The translations under genes were made by a program, and so were the position numbers. The notes under the pieces are model-generated. The model had not been told where the DNA came from. It searched no databases and was given only the letters and a program-made list of their open reading frames with translations. Source: Leclercia sp. LSNIH1 (lineage in GTDB: Bacteria; Pseudomonadota; Gammaproteobacteria; Enterobacterales; Enterobacteriaceae). From it: a DNA stretch of 64,000 nucleotides. The stretch spans positions 248,001-312,000 of the forward strand of contig NZ_CP026171.1 of the NCBI RefSeq assembly GCF_002902985.1, written 5' to 3'. Of this stretch, positions 48,049 to 56,950 are shown in pieces. Every line of letters starts with the position of its first letter. Position 1 is the stretch's first letter.

Positions 48049-48190
48049 GGTCAACCTTAAGTTATTTTCAGCAAAAGTACAGTATCCCAATCTTATGTGG
48101 ATTTGTTCCGGGAATCTAATTTTTTTTGCAACTATTTGACGTATAACTCCGGCTCGTTGCTGAACTGGCGGGCCCCCTTTTTTTGTTGCC

Positions 48191-48216
48191 CGGAACCTGT
48201 TCATAAGCAGGTACCG
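48191..48216. repeat. lox-like site upstream of the Cre-like gene
   Basis: CGGAACCTG, an 8-bp spacer TTCATAAG, and CAGGTACCG form inverted arms that match at 8 of 9 positions. The geometry (inverted arms, asymmetric 8-bp spacer) is like loxP, and it lies 49 bp before the recombinase ATG. The arms are shorter than the 13 bp of loxP. Confidence 0.45.
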
Positions 48217-48264
48217 CAATGCTAAAATGGCTGTAAATAAAAACAGTGTATTCAGGTGGACACA

Positions 48265-49446
48265 ATGAATAGCCAGCCAGTAACCAGACGGTTTGCAGAC
48301 AACGATCTCCATCAACAATTGTCTACGGTTAAAGTTAATGACAAGCAACTGATGCGCCTCATCCGCTATTTTTCTCACCTGAAATACCATACGGCTAAGA
48401 CGTATCTCCATTGGCTGCGTTCCTGGAATGAGTGGTATCAGGCAAATGCAGGAAAGGAGGTGAACGAAGATTGGCCCGCCAGCTCTCTCCCGGTGACTGA
48501 AACTCCACTGCTGGCCTATTTAGACCATCTTCAGAAGTCACTGTCACGAAGCAGTATTAAAGGGTGCCTGCATGCCCTGAACAGTATCCAAAGGAAAGCA
48601 CTCGATCAGCCTGGGATCATCACATCTGAAGTGGGTTATATTCTTGCGGCCCTCGAACAGGCTGAAGCCCGAAAGCAGAAAGTTACCCGCCAGGCTACGC
48701 CATTCATGGTGACGGATCTAAAGGCATTGATTAAAGCACACAGTACGACGCAGTCGGTGCGCAAACTCCGCGACCTTTGCCTAATTTGGACAGGGTTTGA
48801 AACACTGCTTCGCTCAGCGGAGATCAGGCGAATTCGGATGGAAGACCTTGTGCTGGATGAAAAGACCGGCAGCTTTACCTTGACGGTATACCGGACAAAA
48901 TCCACTGTCAGTACCCTGCTCACCTATCATCTGACCCCTAACCTCACAGCCACACTGAGAAGGCTGATGGGTATGGTCGGAAGGGATCAATACAGCCATC
49001 CGAAGGACTATCTCTTTCAGGCCGTTAACTTTCAGGATAACGGATATATGCCACCTGAATGGGGTTTACGAAGCCAGGGTAACGAAATCAATGCGCTGCT
49101 GAGAAACCATAACATGCCCTATCTGCCTACCCGAACCCCGCTCGGGGGAAATGGCGAACCCATTCCCGTCGAGGATGAGGGTATGCTTAGTAAGAACACG
49201 CTACTCCGGGCCTTTGAAGCGCTTTGGGAAGAGCTTCATCCGCAGGAAACGGGCACCCGATGCTGGACCGGTCACAGCGTCCGCGTAGGCGGTGCCATCG
49301 AACTTGCTCATGCCGGGTATACGCTCTTGCAGATCATGGAGATGGGTAACTGGAGCAACGCGGAGATGGTTTCACGCTATATCCGTAACATTGAAGCTGG
49401 TAAAAAAGCGATGACGCAATTCATGCGCGGAGCGCTGGATGAGTAG
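48265..49446 (+). CDS. Cre-like tyrosine recombinase
   Basis: The ATG at 48265 lies behind AGGTGG and gives 393 aa; a GTG at 48256 is an alternative. The whole catalytic set of Cre can be aligned: Arg183 in ETLLRSAEIRRIR, Lys212 in RTKSTV, His337 and Arg340 in GHSVRVGGA, Trp363 in MGNWSN and Tyr372 in SRYIRN. P1 Cre has LLRIAEIARIR, GHSARVGAA, GGWTN and NYIRN at the same places. Such enzymes resolve plasmid dimers at a lox-type site. It is convergent with the operon at 49471. Confidence 0.9.
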   Translation: MNSQPVTRRFADNDLHQQLSTVKVNDKQLMRLIRYFSHLKYHTAKTYLHWLRSWNEWYQANAGKEVNEDWPASSLPVTETPLLAYLDHLQKSLSRSSIKGCLHALNSIQRKALDQPGIITSEVGYILAALEQAEARKQKVTRQATPFMVTDLKALIKAHSTTQSVRKLRDLCLIWTGFETLLRSAEIRRIRMEDLVLDEKTGSFTLTVYRTKSTVSTLLTYHLTPNLTATLRRLMGMVGRDQYSHPKDYLFQAVNFQDNGYMPPEWGLRSQGNEINALLRNHNMPYLPTRTPLGGNGEPIPVEDEGMLSKNTLLRAFEALWEELHPQETGTRCWTGHSVRVGGAIELAHAGYTLLQIMEMGNWSNAEMVSRYIRNIEAGKKAMTQFMRGALDE

Positions 49447-49462
49447 CGCCCATGCGGGCGCT
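49445..49462. terminator. Terminator hairpin between convergent genes
   Basis: AGCGCCC-ATGC-GGGCGCT directly overlaps the recombinase stop and precedes the end of the leftward operon. It could end both transcripts. Confidence 0.6.
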
Positions 49463-49470
49463 GCTGAGGG

Positions 49471-49824
49471 TTATTTCTTACGGAAAGGATTAAACCGGTT
49501 CAGATCCTGAAGGGCGTCTTTCGGCGGCAGCATACCTGTGCGTTTCATTTTATAAACGCCGTTAAGCTTCATAGTTTGCACACCCAAGTTTAACAGTGCC
49601 ACCAGCTTAAGCGTATACAGAAACGTGAATGCCGGGGCCATCTGGATAAAAATAAACAACAAACCGGCACACATCACCCTCAGCCACGCCGCATATTCCA
49701 TGCTCAGCGGTCGCTTAAAATAATGGATTTCCAGTAATCCCACCGCCTTGTTACTGATCCACACCGCTGCCAGTGAGAGTAACAACACGATGCACACCAT
49801 AATGCCCAGTTCCATGATCCTCAC
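49471..49824 (-). CDS. Small membrane protein, last gene of the Tus operon
   Basis: The 117-aa protein (MRIMELGIMVCIVLLLSLAA) has two or three hydrophobic stretches (about 5-25, 48-68, 70-90) and a basic tail ending FNPFRKK. It overlaps the gene upstream by 74 bases, so translation is probably coupled. Family unknown. Confidence 0.65.
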   Translation of the reverse strand: MRIMELGIMVCIVLLLSLAAVWISNKAVGLLEIHYFKRPLSMEYAAWLRVMCAGLLFIFIQMAPAFTFLYTLKLVALLNLGVQTMKLNGVYKMKRTGMLPPKDALQDLNRFNPFRKK

Positions 49825-50659
49825 TCCCCGTCGTTTTTATATTTTGTGTTTCTGATTTGCCTGCTTTGGTTTTGTTTTTCGCCTTCTTTTTGGGTTTGAT
49901 ATGGTGGAACAGGAAACAATCCACCAGCACCCAGCCATTGGCATACCGGGCCAACAGCAATTTCTGCCCCGGATAATGAGCATGAAAAAGCATTTTCACA
50001 TCGGCGGTATTCATGATCTGTTGCTTACGCTTCAGCTCCTCCTCAGGCATCTCATATTCCTGAATAAATGGTGATGACAACCGCTGGCGAAGCATACGAA
50101 TAGCGCTGGCATTTTCATCGTGTTTAGCCAGACGGCCAAAACGCACAAGCGCCTTATGAGACACCTGGACAGGTCCCAGATGGGAATCAACCAGTTCATA
50201 CTGCCAGAAATATCGCAGATCCACTTTCACCCAGCTGATACTGTCTTCCTGTGCAGCTTTCATTATGGTTCCCGACATCGGGACCATTGTCAGTTTGGTC
50301 AGACGTATGTGAATATAATCAGCCAGGGTCCTGAGGGACTCCGGTACATTATTGTTCAGCAGAAGCTGCTGAAGCCCCGGGGTCGACGTCTGCCAGCTCA
50401 GGTTGCGGCCGTCAGGTAAAAATTCAAAGTTTTGATCCGCTGGCGCCGATTTCGCATTGTTTTCCTTCCTCATGAGAAAGTAATGGCCACACAGTAACTC
50501 GGACCGTACCTTATCCTCTCCCGGGTCATGTCGGGCTTTACTGAGATCCACCGTCAATACAACACGGTTAATAGCGTCCTCGTGGTATTTTTTCACCCAG
50601 ACACAGACACGATAAAGTCTCTCATCGAGCTTCTGGCTGGTAGTGGAGATCCATTGCAT
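49751..50659 (-). CDS. Hypothetical protein, 302 aa
   Basis: It starts MQWISTTSQKLDERLYRVCV, only 11 bases past the stop of the Tus-like gene. The middle (HIRLTKLTMVPMSGTIMKAA) is not assigned. A lysine-rich stretch (KPKKKAKNKTKAGKSETQ, about 255-272) lies near the C-terminus, possibly for nucleic-acid binding. It may act together with the Tus homologue. Confidence 0.65.
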   Translation of the reverse strand: MQWISTTSQKLDERLYRVCVWVKKYHEDAINRVVLTVDLSKARHDPGEDKVRSELLCGHYFLMRKENNAKSAPADQNFEFLPDGRNLSWQTSTPGLQQLLLNNNVPESLRTLADYIHIRLTKLTMVPMSGTIMKAAQEDSISWVKVDLRYFWQYELVDSHLGPVQVSHKALVRFGRLAKHDENASAIRMLRQRLSSPFIQEYEMPEEELKRKQQIMNTADVKMLFHAHYPGQKLLLARYANGWVLVDCFLFHHIKPKKKAKNKTKAGKSETQNIKTTGSEDHGTGHYGVHRVVTLTGSGVDQ

Positions 50660-50669
50660 GCTTTTCTCC

Positions 50670-51629
50670 TCAGACCTTACTCATAATGAAAATGCCAAGA
50701 TCCGCACCGGGTACAAGCTCCGTGTAGCTATGGTTGATCCTTCGTGCATTTGACGGTGCGTCATCCGACGCAGGCACCCAGTTCTGAAGACCTTTAAATG
50801 CTGGCTTTTGTCCAACAGCGAAAATGGGCAGTGAGGCTTTCACCACCTTGTAATCCGTCTCGGCGTATTTGCTACTTCCACGCTCCGTGCCTTCAGGACG
50901 GTATGAGAACAGATGCGCGATCGGAACCGGGAAGGTATTGGTCCGACAAAGACGTAACGCATCCCCGTCTTGTAGGACCTTTCTTTCAAGTAATGCCTTC
51001 GCCCTATCGATGTTCGCAACCACTGTCAGGTCAGTGGTCGCTGGCGATTTGACCGCTGCCGTACGACGCTTATCCAGCATCGCGATGAGCTCACTGGCGT
51101 TGGTTTTTACCTGGTTCCGGTTTAGTCGCCAGCAAAAAGTAACTTTTTTAAGCCGTGCCTCCACAAACATAATTTTGCGAGTAGACGCCACTGTCACAAG
51201 GCCGGGAAGTTTACGGTGAACTTCCTCAAAGCGGATGTGTTTCTGATCATTTACCCTTTTCATAGCTGAGGCAAAGTCAGTTTTGGCGTCGTTGATATCG
51301 CGAATAATTCTGCTCAGCAGTTCGGCACCCTCAGGAACAATAATCAGCCCCGGATATTTGGTCGTTACTTTCGTTGAATTCCTGCTGAGTACATCGATGT
51401 CATCGATACAAAAATCCTGAAATACACGGATAATGTCATCTACAGAGGCATCAGAAATAGTACTCACCTCAATTGGGGTAACCTCTTTCAGCCGCTCTTC
51501 GTGGCGCGTGACGGCCCCCACAGTCATCAGTTCCGCCATCACCGGCTGATGGTTATTCAGAAAGGCTCTGAGCTGTTCAATTCGCTCCAGAATCCGATCA
51601 CGGTAGAAAGGTAAATTTTCACTGGACAT
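50670..51629 (-). CDS. tus: Tus-like replication terminus-binding protein
   Basis: The 319-aa protein aligns with E. coli Tus in the central domain: RFEEVHRKLPGLVT against RFEWVHRHLPGLIT of Tus. The pocket residues that grip the flipped cytosine in the Tus-Ter lock (Phe140, His144, Gly149, Leu150) appear here as Phe134, His138, Gly143 and Leu144. The stretch before it (TKYPGLIIVPEGAELLSRII) and the later PIAHLF (PIARVW in Tus) also match. Tus binds Ter sites and stops replication forks arriving from one side. The overall identity is low, and DNA-contact residues elsewhere were not checked. It lies inside a nine-gene operon. Confidence 0.78.
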   Translation of the reverse strand: MSSENLPFYRDRILERIEQLRAFLNNHQPVMAELMTVGAVTRHEERLKEVTPIEVSTISDASVDDIIRVFQDFCIDDIDVLSRNSTKVTTKYPGLIIVPEGAELLSRIIRDINDAKTDFASAMKRVNDQKHIRFEEVHRKLPGLVTVASTRKIMFVEARLKKVTFCWRLNRNQVKTNASELIAMLDKRRTAAVKSPATTDLTVVANIDRAKALLERKVLQDGDALRLCRTNTFPVPIAHLFSYRPEGTERGSSKYAETDYKVVKASLPIFAVGQKPAFKGLQNWVPASDDAPSNARRINHSYTELVPGADLGIFIMSKV

Positions 51630-52227
51630 TCATCACTCCGGTTTCAATAAAACAGCGCAACACCGTTACATCCTCAACCACTTCTGAAGATGCGATACGC
51701 AGCCGGTAGCTGTACTTTTCCAACACCTTCCGCAGTTCATCGGAATTGCCTGTTGTATAAAGGGGCAGAGGTTCAGCCTGCTGGCCGTCATGCCTGAAAC
51801 AACGATTAAGGTCGGACAAAAGGCCAAAACTGACAGGCCTGTGTTGCAGATTGATACGCTGCCAGTCCAGCGGTACACCGAACTTCACCCACCAGCCCAG
51901 TCCAATAAGTTCATTTCGTATACTCTGCACATTACCCAAATCCGATACTGTAACATCCGGGATAACGCCATTACCTTCCACCAGCAAATGCATCACGCTC
52001 TTAAAATCAGGCTGACGACACTTTCTGGCTTGCTTCAGAATGGTTCGGATCGAACGCAAACACTGACGAGAATGCAAATTACGACGTTCAGCCGAACTAA
52101 GCCATCTGTTGATGAGTTCATTCGAATACGCCACCGGGCATTCCCCGAGGCCTGACCTTCCGTTTTCACGGACATACAACAGACAGGAGGTAGCTGCACT
52201 CACTACAGCGTCATATTTTTCATTCAT
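51619..52227 (-). CDS. Hypothetical protein, 202 aa
   Basis: It starts MNEKYDAVVSAATSCLLYVR and overlaps the Tus-like gene by 11 bases and the next upstream gene by 8. The sequence NLHSRQCLRSIRTILKQARK is helical and basic. No known family; coupling to the Tus-like gene suggests a joint role. Confidence 0.65.
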   Translation of the reverse strand: MNEKYDAVVSAATSCLLYVRENGRSGLGECPVAYSNELINRWLSSAERRNLHSRQCLRSIRTILKQARKCRQPDFKSVMHLLVEGNGVIPDVTVSDLGNVQSIRNELIGLGWWVKFGVPLDWQRINLQHRPVSFGLLSDLNRCFRHDGQQAEPLPLYTTGNSDELRKVLEKYSYRLRIASSEVVEDVTVLRCFIETGVMNVQ

Positions 52228-52666
52228 GTTTACCCCCGTTAATATCAGAAATCTGGTTATCCGGAGTCAGGAACAAAGGCTGATAATGCAAGCGCCACGG
52301 ATAATGTACCGTTAGGCCATCCGTGCCAATACGGTTCAGCCTGTAGCGGCCGTTCATTCGATCAACAGACCAAATGCCGGGAACTACAGGACGGCTCCAC
52401 CGACAAACCGGTAAACCTCCGAGCTGAAGGGTATTCACCAGCCCTTTATCAATCTCGGTCACGCGTACCTTCAACAAGAAGCATAACCAGGGAGAGCACC
52501 AGATAAACAGCCAGACGGGCGCTAGGACAAACTTGTTTAGCAAATGCCCTGTCATCAACATCGCAGATAACAGCATAAAACTGATGATCAACCAAAAAAC
52601 CATCCATCCTAACCAGGCTCGTGTCTCACAAAGTTTCCATTCCAACAGGTAAAGTCGCTTTTTCAT
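52220..52666 (-). CDS. Membrane protein, 148 aa
   Basis: Two membrane segments (WMVFWLIISFMLLSAMLM and VWLFIWCSPWLCFLL, about residues 21-70) are followed by a soluble domain of about 80 residues. It starts MKKRLYLLEWKLCETRAWLG. No family is recognised. Confidence 0.65.
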   Translation of the reverse strand: MKKRLYLLEWKLCETRAWLGWMVFWLIISFMLLSAMLMTGHLLNKFVLAPVWLFIWCSPWLCFLLKVRVTEIDKGLVNTLQLGGLPVCRWSRPVVPGIWSVDRMNGRYRLNRIGTDGLTVHYPWRLHYQPLFLTPDNQISDINGGKHE

Positions 52667-52682
52667 CCAGAGCCCCCGGAAC

Positions 52683-53219
52683 TCAGTGAATGACTGAGGT
52701 GTGCTGCATCAAAATAGGTGTGCGTGGCAAGATCTCGTTTCGCCACAGCTCTTGCGCTGACGTCCATCCATGGAGAATTCCGTTGCCACAGTGTGAATTG
52801 AACGCCATTACCTCATCATTTAGCTGATAGACAAGCCTGTCTGGCATCTCAAGGTACTCAGGCAGAGAAAGCAGTACGCCGTGGATCATTTCGCCAGTCA
52901 GCCTGGATAACGTCTCTTCTTCGTCGAGATTTACTGTTGGCATTGCAGATAGTGGGATAGAGAAACAGCAGAGATCCATACCCACAGCGTCATAACCAAC
53001 ATCAAAACCATCATCATTAAGCACAAATCGAAAGATAGCCTCAGGTGCCTGACCCAACTCGGGCATCGGTGCTTCAGGCACCTCTGTGCCGGTAAAATAT
53101 TTTTCGGTCCAGTTGCTAAAGGGACTGGTAAACATCCAACAGAGCAGCGACAACGCAATGTCCGTTTTGAGTACTCGTTTCGTGCCAGACGCTCCAAAAG
53201 GATGAAGATTGCTTTTCAT
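52683..53219 (-). CDS. Hypothetical protein, 178 aa
   Basis: It starts MKSNLHPFGASGTKRVLKTD. An N-terminal helix is followed by an acidic soluble part (EAPMPELGQAPEAIFRFVLN) with no motif I know. It is followed by the 148-aa membrane protein gene after 16 bp. Confidence 0.6.
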   Translation of the reverse strand: MKSNLHPFGASGTKRVLKTDIALSLLCWMFTSPFSNWTEKYFTGTEVPEAPMPELGQAPEAIFRFVLNDDGFDVGYDAVGMDLCCFSIPLSAMPTVNLDEEETLSRLTGEMIHGVLLSLPEYLEMPDRLVYQLNDEVMAFNSHCGNGILHGWTSAQELWRNEILPRTPILMQHTSVIH

Positions 53220-53292
53220 GATTTACCTGTAGATTGCTTTATTTACAGCTATTTAAACACATTCCGGATTTTCCCCAATAGGTTGCAAAACG

Positions 53293-53550
53293 CTAAAATT
53301 CGCAGATGCTGGTCCCCTTCTGTTTTAGTCGATGCTCAAGATAGATGCTGGCCAGATCGAGAGGATGATTTTCTTCGAGGCATGCCCGAACGAGATCTTC
53401 AGTTGATACAGATTCCAGTCCCCGGGTTTCAAGAATTTCTTTCGCCGTCGTCAGCGCCCGGGAGGCACTTCGACTTAACTGAATTTTCACCTGAGAACTG
53501 CTTTCACACAGGGTGTCAGCTGGTACGGTCTGTGAATCGGTATTGTACAT
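53293..53550 (-). CDS. Hypothetical protein, 85 aa
   Basis: The start at 53550 (MYNTDSQTVPADTLCESSSQ) has GGAGTGATA upstream. The central KIQLSRSASRALTTAKEILE looks like a ribbon-helix-helix or histone-like segment, but the match is weak. Seven bases separate it from the stop of the preceding gene. Confidence 0.55.
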   Translation of the reverse strand: MYNTDSQTVPADTLCESSSQVKIQLSRSASRALTTAKEILETRGLESVSTEDLVRACLEENHPLDLASIYLEHRLKQKGTSICEF

Positions 53551-53557
53551 AGGGGTA

Positions 53558-54229
53558 TCACTCCATATCAGGGATCGAATGAAAATTGACTGCAAGAGAC
53601 GTCTCTGGTTCACCGTTTTCCACAGTGCTTAGCCAGGTTCGGGCAGGAAGTTGTTGCTCACAGAGAAGCAGGTAACCTTCGCCCATAAGATGCTTTTGTC
53701 CCAATGCATGCAGTAGATCCCCTGAATATGGACCCAGAGCAGTTTGGGTATAAAACAACGCGCCTGCGGGTATTTTTTTAGACAACATGCTCATTAATAC
53801 GATCTTCTCGTCCTCATTTTCGGGTAAAACGAGGATTATCCTGAACCCCTTGTTAACGTGTGATTGCAGACCTGCAACCAGCGACCGAAACCTGAGCGCA
53901 TAAATGACCATCCTGAATCGGGTCATTAACAGTGTTGTAGCAGCAAAAATAACGACGACTGAGCCGAATTTTGACCGGTAAAACCACCAGTTCAGGCCAC
54001 CGGCCACAATCAAAACAACCAGAAGCACAATGCTTCCGTAAAAAAATGCAGCCGGGAAACGGGTTCTTTTTCCTTCGAGGAGCGCCGACGCCATTATTAC
54101 GCCCGTGATGCAGTACACAACCCAGTCATAGAACGATTCAGTCATCATTAGGTGCTTGTGTCTCGTATTGTTATAAAATCGGACGCCTGCCTTTATAAAG
54201 CCCTCAGCAATCGTGTCCCATACAGCCAT
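53558..54229 (-). CDS. Membrane protein, 223 aa
   Basis: It has three hydrophobic segments (VVYCITGVIMASALL, FFYGSIVLLVVLIVAGGLNW and VVVIFAATTLLMTRF) in the first 115 residues and a soluble C-terminal domain. Its start (MAVWDTIAEGFIKAGVRFYN) overlaps the upstream gene by 26 bases. Confidence 0.65.
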   Translation of the reverse strand: MAVWDTIAEGFIKAGVRFYNNTRHKHLMMTESFYDWVVYCITGVIMASALLEGKRTRFPAAFFYGSIVLLVVLIVAGGLNWWFYRSKFGSVVVIFAATTLLMTRFRMVIYALRFRSLVAGLQSHVNKGFRIILVLPENEDEKIVLMSMLSKKIPAGALFYTQTALGPYSGDLLHALGQKHLMGEGYLLLCEQQLPARTWLSTVENGEPETSLAVNFHSIPDME

Positions 54230-54479
54230 AGACTTCGCTAAAATTGTCGCAACTGTCTGTTGTCACAAAGAGTTCCCCACGGCCTAAACGACGCTGTAGA
54301 TCGGCCTTTACTTCAGCTGCCGGTTTGAGAAAAAGATACTCCAGCTGTGAGTCACTTCCCGAAGAAAGCAGCAACTCAATACTGAAATCAACATGCCGAT
54401 AAGAGAACTGGCTTTGGTCGTGGGAAAAGACCGAGTTCACAGGGATATTGCTCAGACTTATGGTGGCAGGCATAGTCAC
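54204..54479 (-). CDS. Hypothetical protein, 91 aa (first gene of the Tus operon)
   Basis: It starts MTMPATISLSNIPVNSVFSH behind AAAGGAGTGA. It is a mostly beta soluble protein, as in RHVDFSIELLLSSGSDSQLE. It opens the minus-strand operon 54479-49471. Confidence 0.6.
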   Translation of the reverse strand: MTMPATISLSNIPVNSVFSHDQSQFSYRHVDFSIELLLSSGSDSQLEYLFLKPAAEVKADLQRRLGRGELFVTTDSCDNFSEVYGCMGHDC

Positions 54480-54601
54480 TCCTTTGTTTTAAACAGTATA
54501 CAAATCTCTATCGTTCCATTTTTCGGATAAGAGACCTATTTTCGCGAAACTAAAACAAAGTAAGTAAATTTTATTTATGCAGTCTCCAGCATGTAGACTG
54601 A

Positions 54602-54784
54602 TTGCGGCCGGAAACGGAAACACGTGTCAAAAAATTGAAACTAACCGGAGCAGGAAAGGAAGCAGCAGAAAGAGTGTCATTTTGGATTGGAGTTGATGCG
54701 GAAGGTAACGGATGGTTTATGAAGAGCTGTGACCGGAGAGCAATGCAGTTAATCATATCGGTCAATGAGTACGTTGAAATATAG
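54602..54784 (+). CDS. Small protein of unknown function (TTG start)
   Basis: A 60-aa frame from TTG at 54602 (RPETETRVKKLKLTGAGKEA) runs to a stop at 54784, followed by a terminator. The composition (SFWIGVDAEGNGWFMKSC) looks coded, but no ribosome-binding site is strong. It is the only plus-strand candidate in this region. Confidence 0.4.
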   Translation: MRPETETRVKKLKLTGAGKEAAERVSFWIGVDAEGNGWFMKSCDRRAMQLIISVNEYVEI

Positions 54785-54815
54785 CGGATTAAAGAACAGA
54801 TTTGAGGAATAAAAA

Positions 54816-54840
54816 AAGGCACGGATAACCGTGCCTTCTT
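54816..54840. terminator. Bidirectional terminator
   Basis: AAGGCACGG-ATAA-CCGTGCCTT with an A tract before and TTCTT after lies between the plus-strand small frame and the end of the leftward leader-gene series. Confidence 0.85.
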
Positions 54841-54881
54841 GGGAGTATAAAAAACTGAAGATATAAAACTATCTTCAGCAC

Positions 54882-55838
54882 TCATGCCGCAACGGAGACT
54901 TTAACCTCTGTAGCGGGGATGAGTTTACGTAATGTGGAGAATACTTCATAAATTAGATCCTGACGGTCATGGATTTTAACCCGGCCACCAGTCAATTCAG
55001 ATACATTCACCCCTTGGTAAAGTTCATTAACGACTTCACCATCTTGATCAAGGACTCGAACATGAGCAACCATATGAAAGTAAGATTTTGCAGCATAACT
55101 TTCATAAATATCAATAATCGATTCATTATTACGACGTAAAACTACTTTGCCGGACGGCAGCGTTGTTTCATCCATATAACAATCGGTTAATTGATCGTCG
55201 AAATCGTCCTCTTGAAGTGAAATATGCAGACTCAGTTCGTCGGTAATTCGACGTGAATATGAATACTCACTAAATGTATAAGCGGCCATGCTTATATCAC
55301 TGAAAGTGCGATAAGCATCATGAAGACCGGATGTTATTTCATCTGATACATAGTTGATAAGCCCAATAAAATGCGTATTCCAGAATTGTTCCAGTGCAAA
55401 ACGGGCGATTAAAACCTGTCCATCAACTTCCATCAGTTTTTTGTATTCTTCACGATCATAGCCACCAGGTTGTGTGCTATCCGCAGAAAGACTTAGGATA
55501 TCACAACAGACATCATCGTATTCAAAGCGGCTAGTCGCGTAGTGTTTACCAGAGATATCCAGATACTGACCGGAAACTTGGTCGAAGACCTCAAGGAAGT
55601 AAACCAGGCGCTTCTTGAGGGTATTAGCATCCAGTCCATCCAGTTGAGTAGCATTAAGCGTTTCCGCATAATGGTCCACAGACTGTCTTAATTCACTGGC
55701 TGATATACTGCAAGAAAAAGAAACCTCGTCGCCCTGGCAGTGAGAGACATTGATATGAATCTCTGTCTCATCAAAATCAATGCCAATGTCTGCCAGTACT
55801 GCACGAACGTAGTTTTGATTATCAGTATAATTAGTCAT
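54882..55838 (-). CDS. Leader-associated paralogue A1, unknown function
   Basis: From the ATG at 55838 (MTNYTDNQNYVRAVLADIGI) the product is 318 aa. It is related to the next gene: MEVDGQVLIARFALEQFW here against MSVDGKVLIARYALKQFF there, YSYSRRITDELSLHISL against YQYHRRVNHELMLHLEL, and GRVKIHDRQDLIYE against GRVQICDRAALIHE near the C-terminus. The protein is acidic and soluble, with no catalytic motif I recognise. GAGGA before the ATG is part of the leader's a' segment. It is the last gene of the series and is followed by a terminator. Confidence 0.75.
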   Translation of the reverse strand: MTNYTDNQNYVRAVLADIGIDFDETEIHINVSHCQGDEVSFSCSISASELRQSVDHYAETLNATQLDGLDANTLKKRLVYFLEVFDQVSGQYLDISGKHYATSRFEYDDVCCDILSLSADSTQPGGYDREEYKKLMEVDGQVLIARFALEQFWNTHFIGLINYVSDEITSGLHDAYRTFSDISMAAYTFSEYSYSRRITDELSLHISLQEDDFDDQLTDCYMDETTLPSGKVVLRRNNESIIDIYESYAAKSYFHMVAHVRVLDQDGEVVNELYQGVNVSELTGGRVKIHDRQDLIYEVFSTLRKLIPATEVKVSVAA

Positions 55839-55899
55839 TTTCACTTCCTCAGGAAAATTGAAAGGAAGTGCCCCATAGGGGAGCAACTTCCCCAGTGGG
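55839..55899 (-). promoter_or_regulatory. Leader L1 before paralogue A1
   Basis: On the minus strand CCC-ACT-GGGG and CCCC-TAT-GGGG form two small hairpins. Segment a (GGAAGT, 55886-55891) pairs with b (CACTTCC, 55864-55870). The ribosome-binding segment a' (GGAAGTG, 55842-55848) is fully complementary to b as well. When b pairs with a the ribosome-binding site is free; when b pairs with a' it is closed. Confidence 0.7.
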
Positions 55900-56014
55900 T
55901 GGATAAAAATATGTTTTTCTAAATCATTCTATCCTGCCAGTTAAACAGGAAAGTGAACGCAATCATTTAGTCGAACAAAGTTACTTTTTACGATGAGGTG
56001 AGAATGAGGACCGG

Positions 56015-56950
56015 TTAAACACCGTCCCGAAACTCTTCAATCGCTTCATGGATCAACGCTGCTCTGTCACAGATTTGTACTCGGCCACAAGGTCCCACAG
56101 AAGAGAAGGTTCCGTGCGAGGATTCACACTTAACACTCCCATCACTGCCAGTGAAACGAACGTTCATCATAACCGGCACATCGTGTCCGGAACTTACGCA
56201 GGTATAAAGACGAATGAGTTTTTCATCATCGCAATACGCCCCCGTCGTGCCTTCAGACTCATTGAAACCAATGTAAAGATCAGGCATGCAAGCCGGGTAT
56301 TCATCAGTGTTCAGCTCAAGATGCAACATCAGTTCATGATTTACACGACGGTGATATTGATATTGACCTAAACTATGAAATGAATTTTTAACAGACTTGA
56401 TAACCTGAAGAGAATTAAATAGACACTCTGTTATTTTTTTCTCAAACTCATAGATAAAGTCGCCAAAATCAGAATGGAAAAATTGCTTCAGTGCATACCG
56501 GGCAATAAGAACTTTCCCGTCAACACTCATTCTATTCTGATAAATTTCCTTTCTGAGACCTTTCTGAAATTCATCATATTCAGGCAACGATTCTGAGGCC
56601 GCCAATATTGATGTTGCTATATCGAAAAATTTCATAGTGCTATGCGCATTATGATAACCACGAATTGTTATTTTCTGAAACCCAGACTTTTCATATACTT
56701 TAAAAAGGTATTTGATTTTATTCCGGAGAACTTCGGTTTCAGAATACGGCGCTTTATGTTTTATCAACTCTTCGATATATGAATCAAGATAGAATAACAA
56801 ATCATCAGTCGCCACTTCTGCTTTGAATGAGAGTTGTTCAAAGAAATTAGACTTATCAAACAGTTTAATATCCTGTTGAATTACTGTCAGACCAAGTTGT
56901 TTTTTAAGCATGGCGCTAACAAAATTTATATCATCGTTTTCATTAAACAT
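56015..56950 (-). CDS. Leader-associated paralogue A2, unknown function
   Basis: The ATG at 56950 (MFNENDDINFVSAMLKKQLG) gives 311 residues. It shares the layout of paralogue A1: an N-terminal alpha-beta region, the VDGKVLIARYALKQFFHSD helix, the YQYHRRVNHELMLHLEL strand and the final GRVQICDRAALIHEAIEEFR. Identity looks modest but runs end to end. The function is unknown. Confidence 0.75.
   Translation of the reverse strand: MFNENDDINFVSAMLKKQLGLTVIQQDIKLFDKSNFFEQLSFKAEVATDDLLFYLDSYIEELIKHKAPYSETEVLRNKIKYLFKVYEKSGFQKITIRGYHNAHSTMKFFDIATSILAASESLPEYDEFQKGLRKEIYQNRMSVDGKVLIARYALKQFFHSDFGDFIYEFEKKITECLFNSLQVIKSVKNSFHSLGQYQYHRRVNHELMLHLELNTDEYPACMPDLYIGFNESEGTTGAYCDDEKLIRLYTCVSSGHDVPVMMNVRFTGSDGSVKCESSHGTFSSVGPCGRVQICDRAALIHEAIEEFRDGV

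Noticed and set aside
48191..48216. Terminator reading of the lox-like repeat
   Set aside because: There is no T tract on either strand and the site lies in the divergent promoter region of hha and the recombinase gene.
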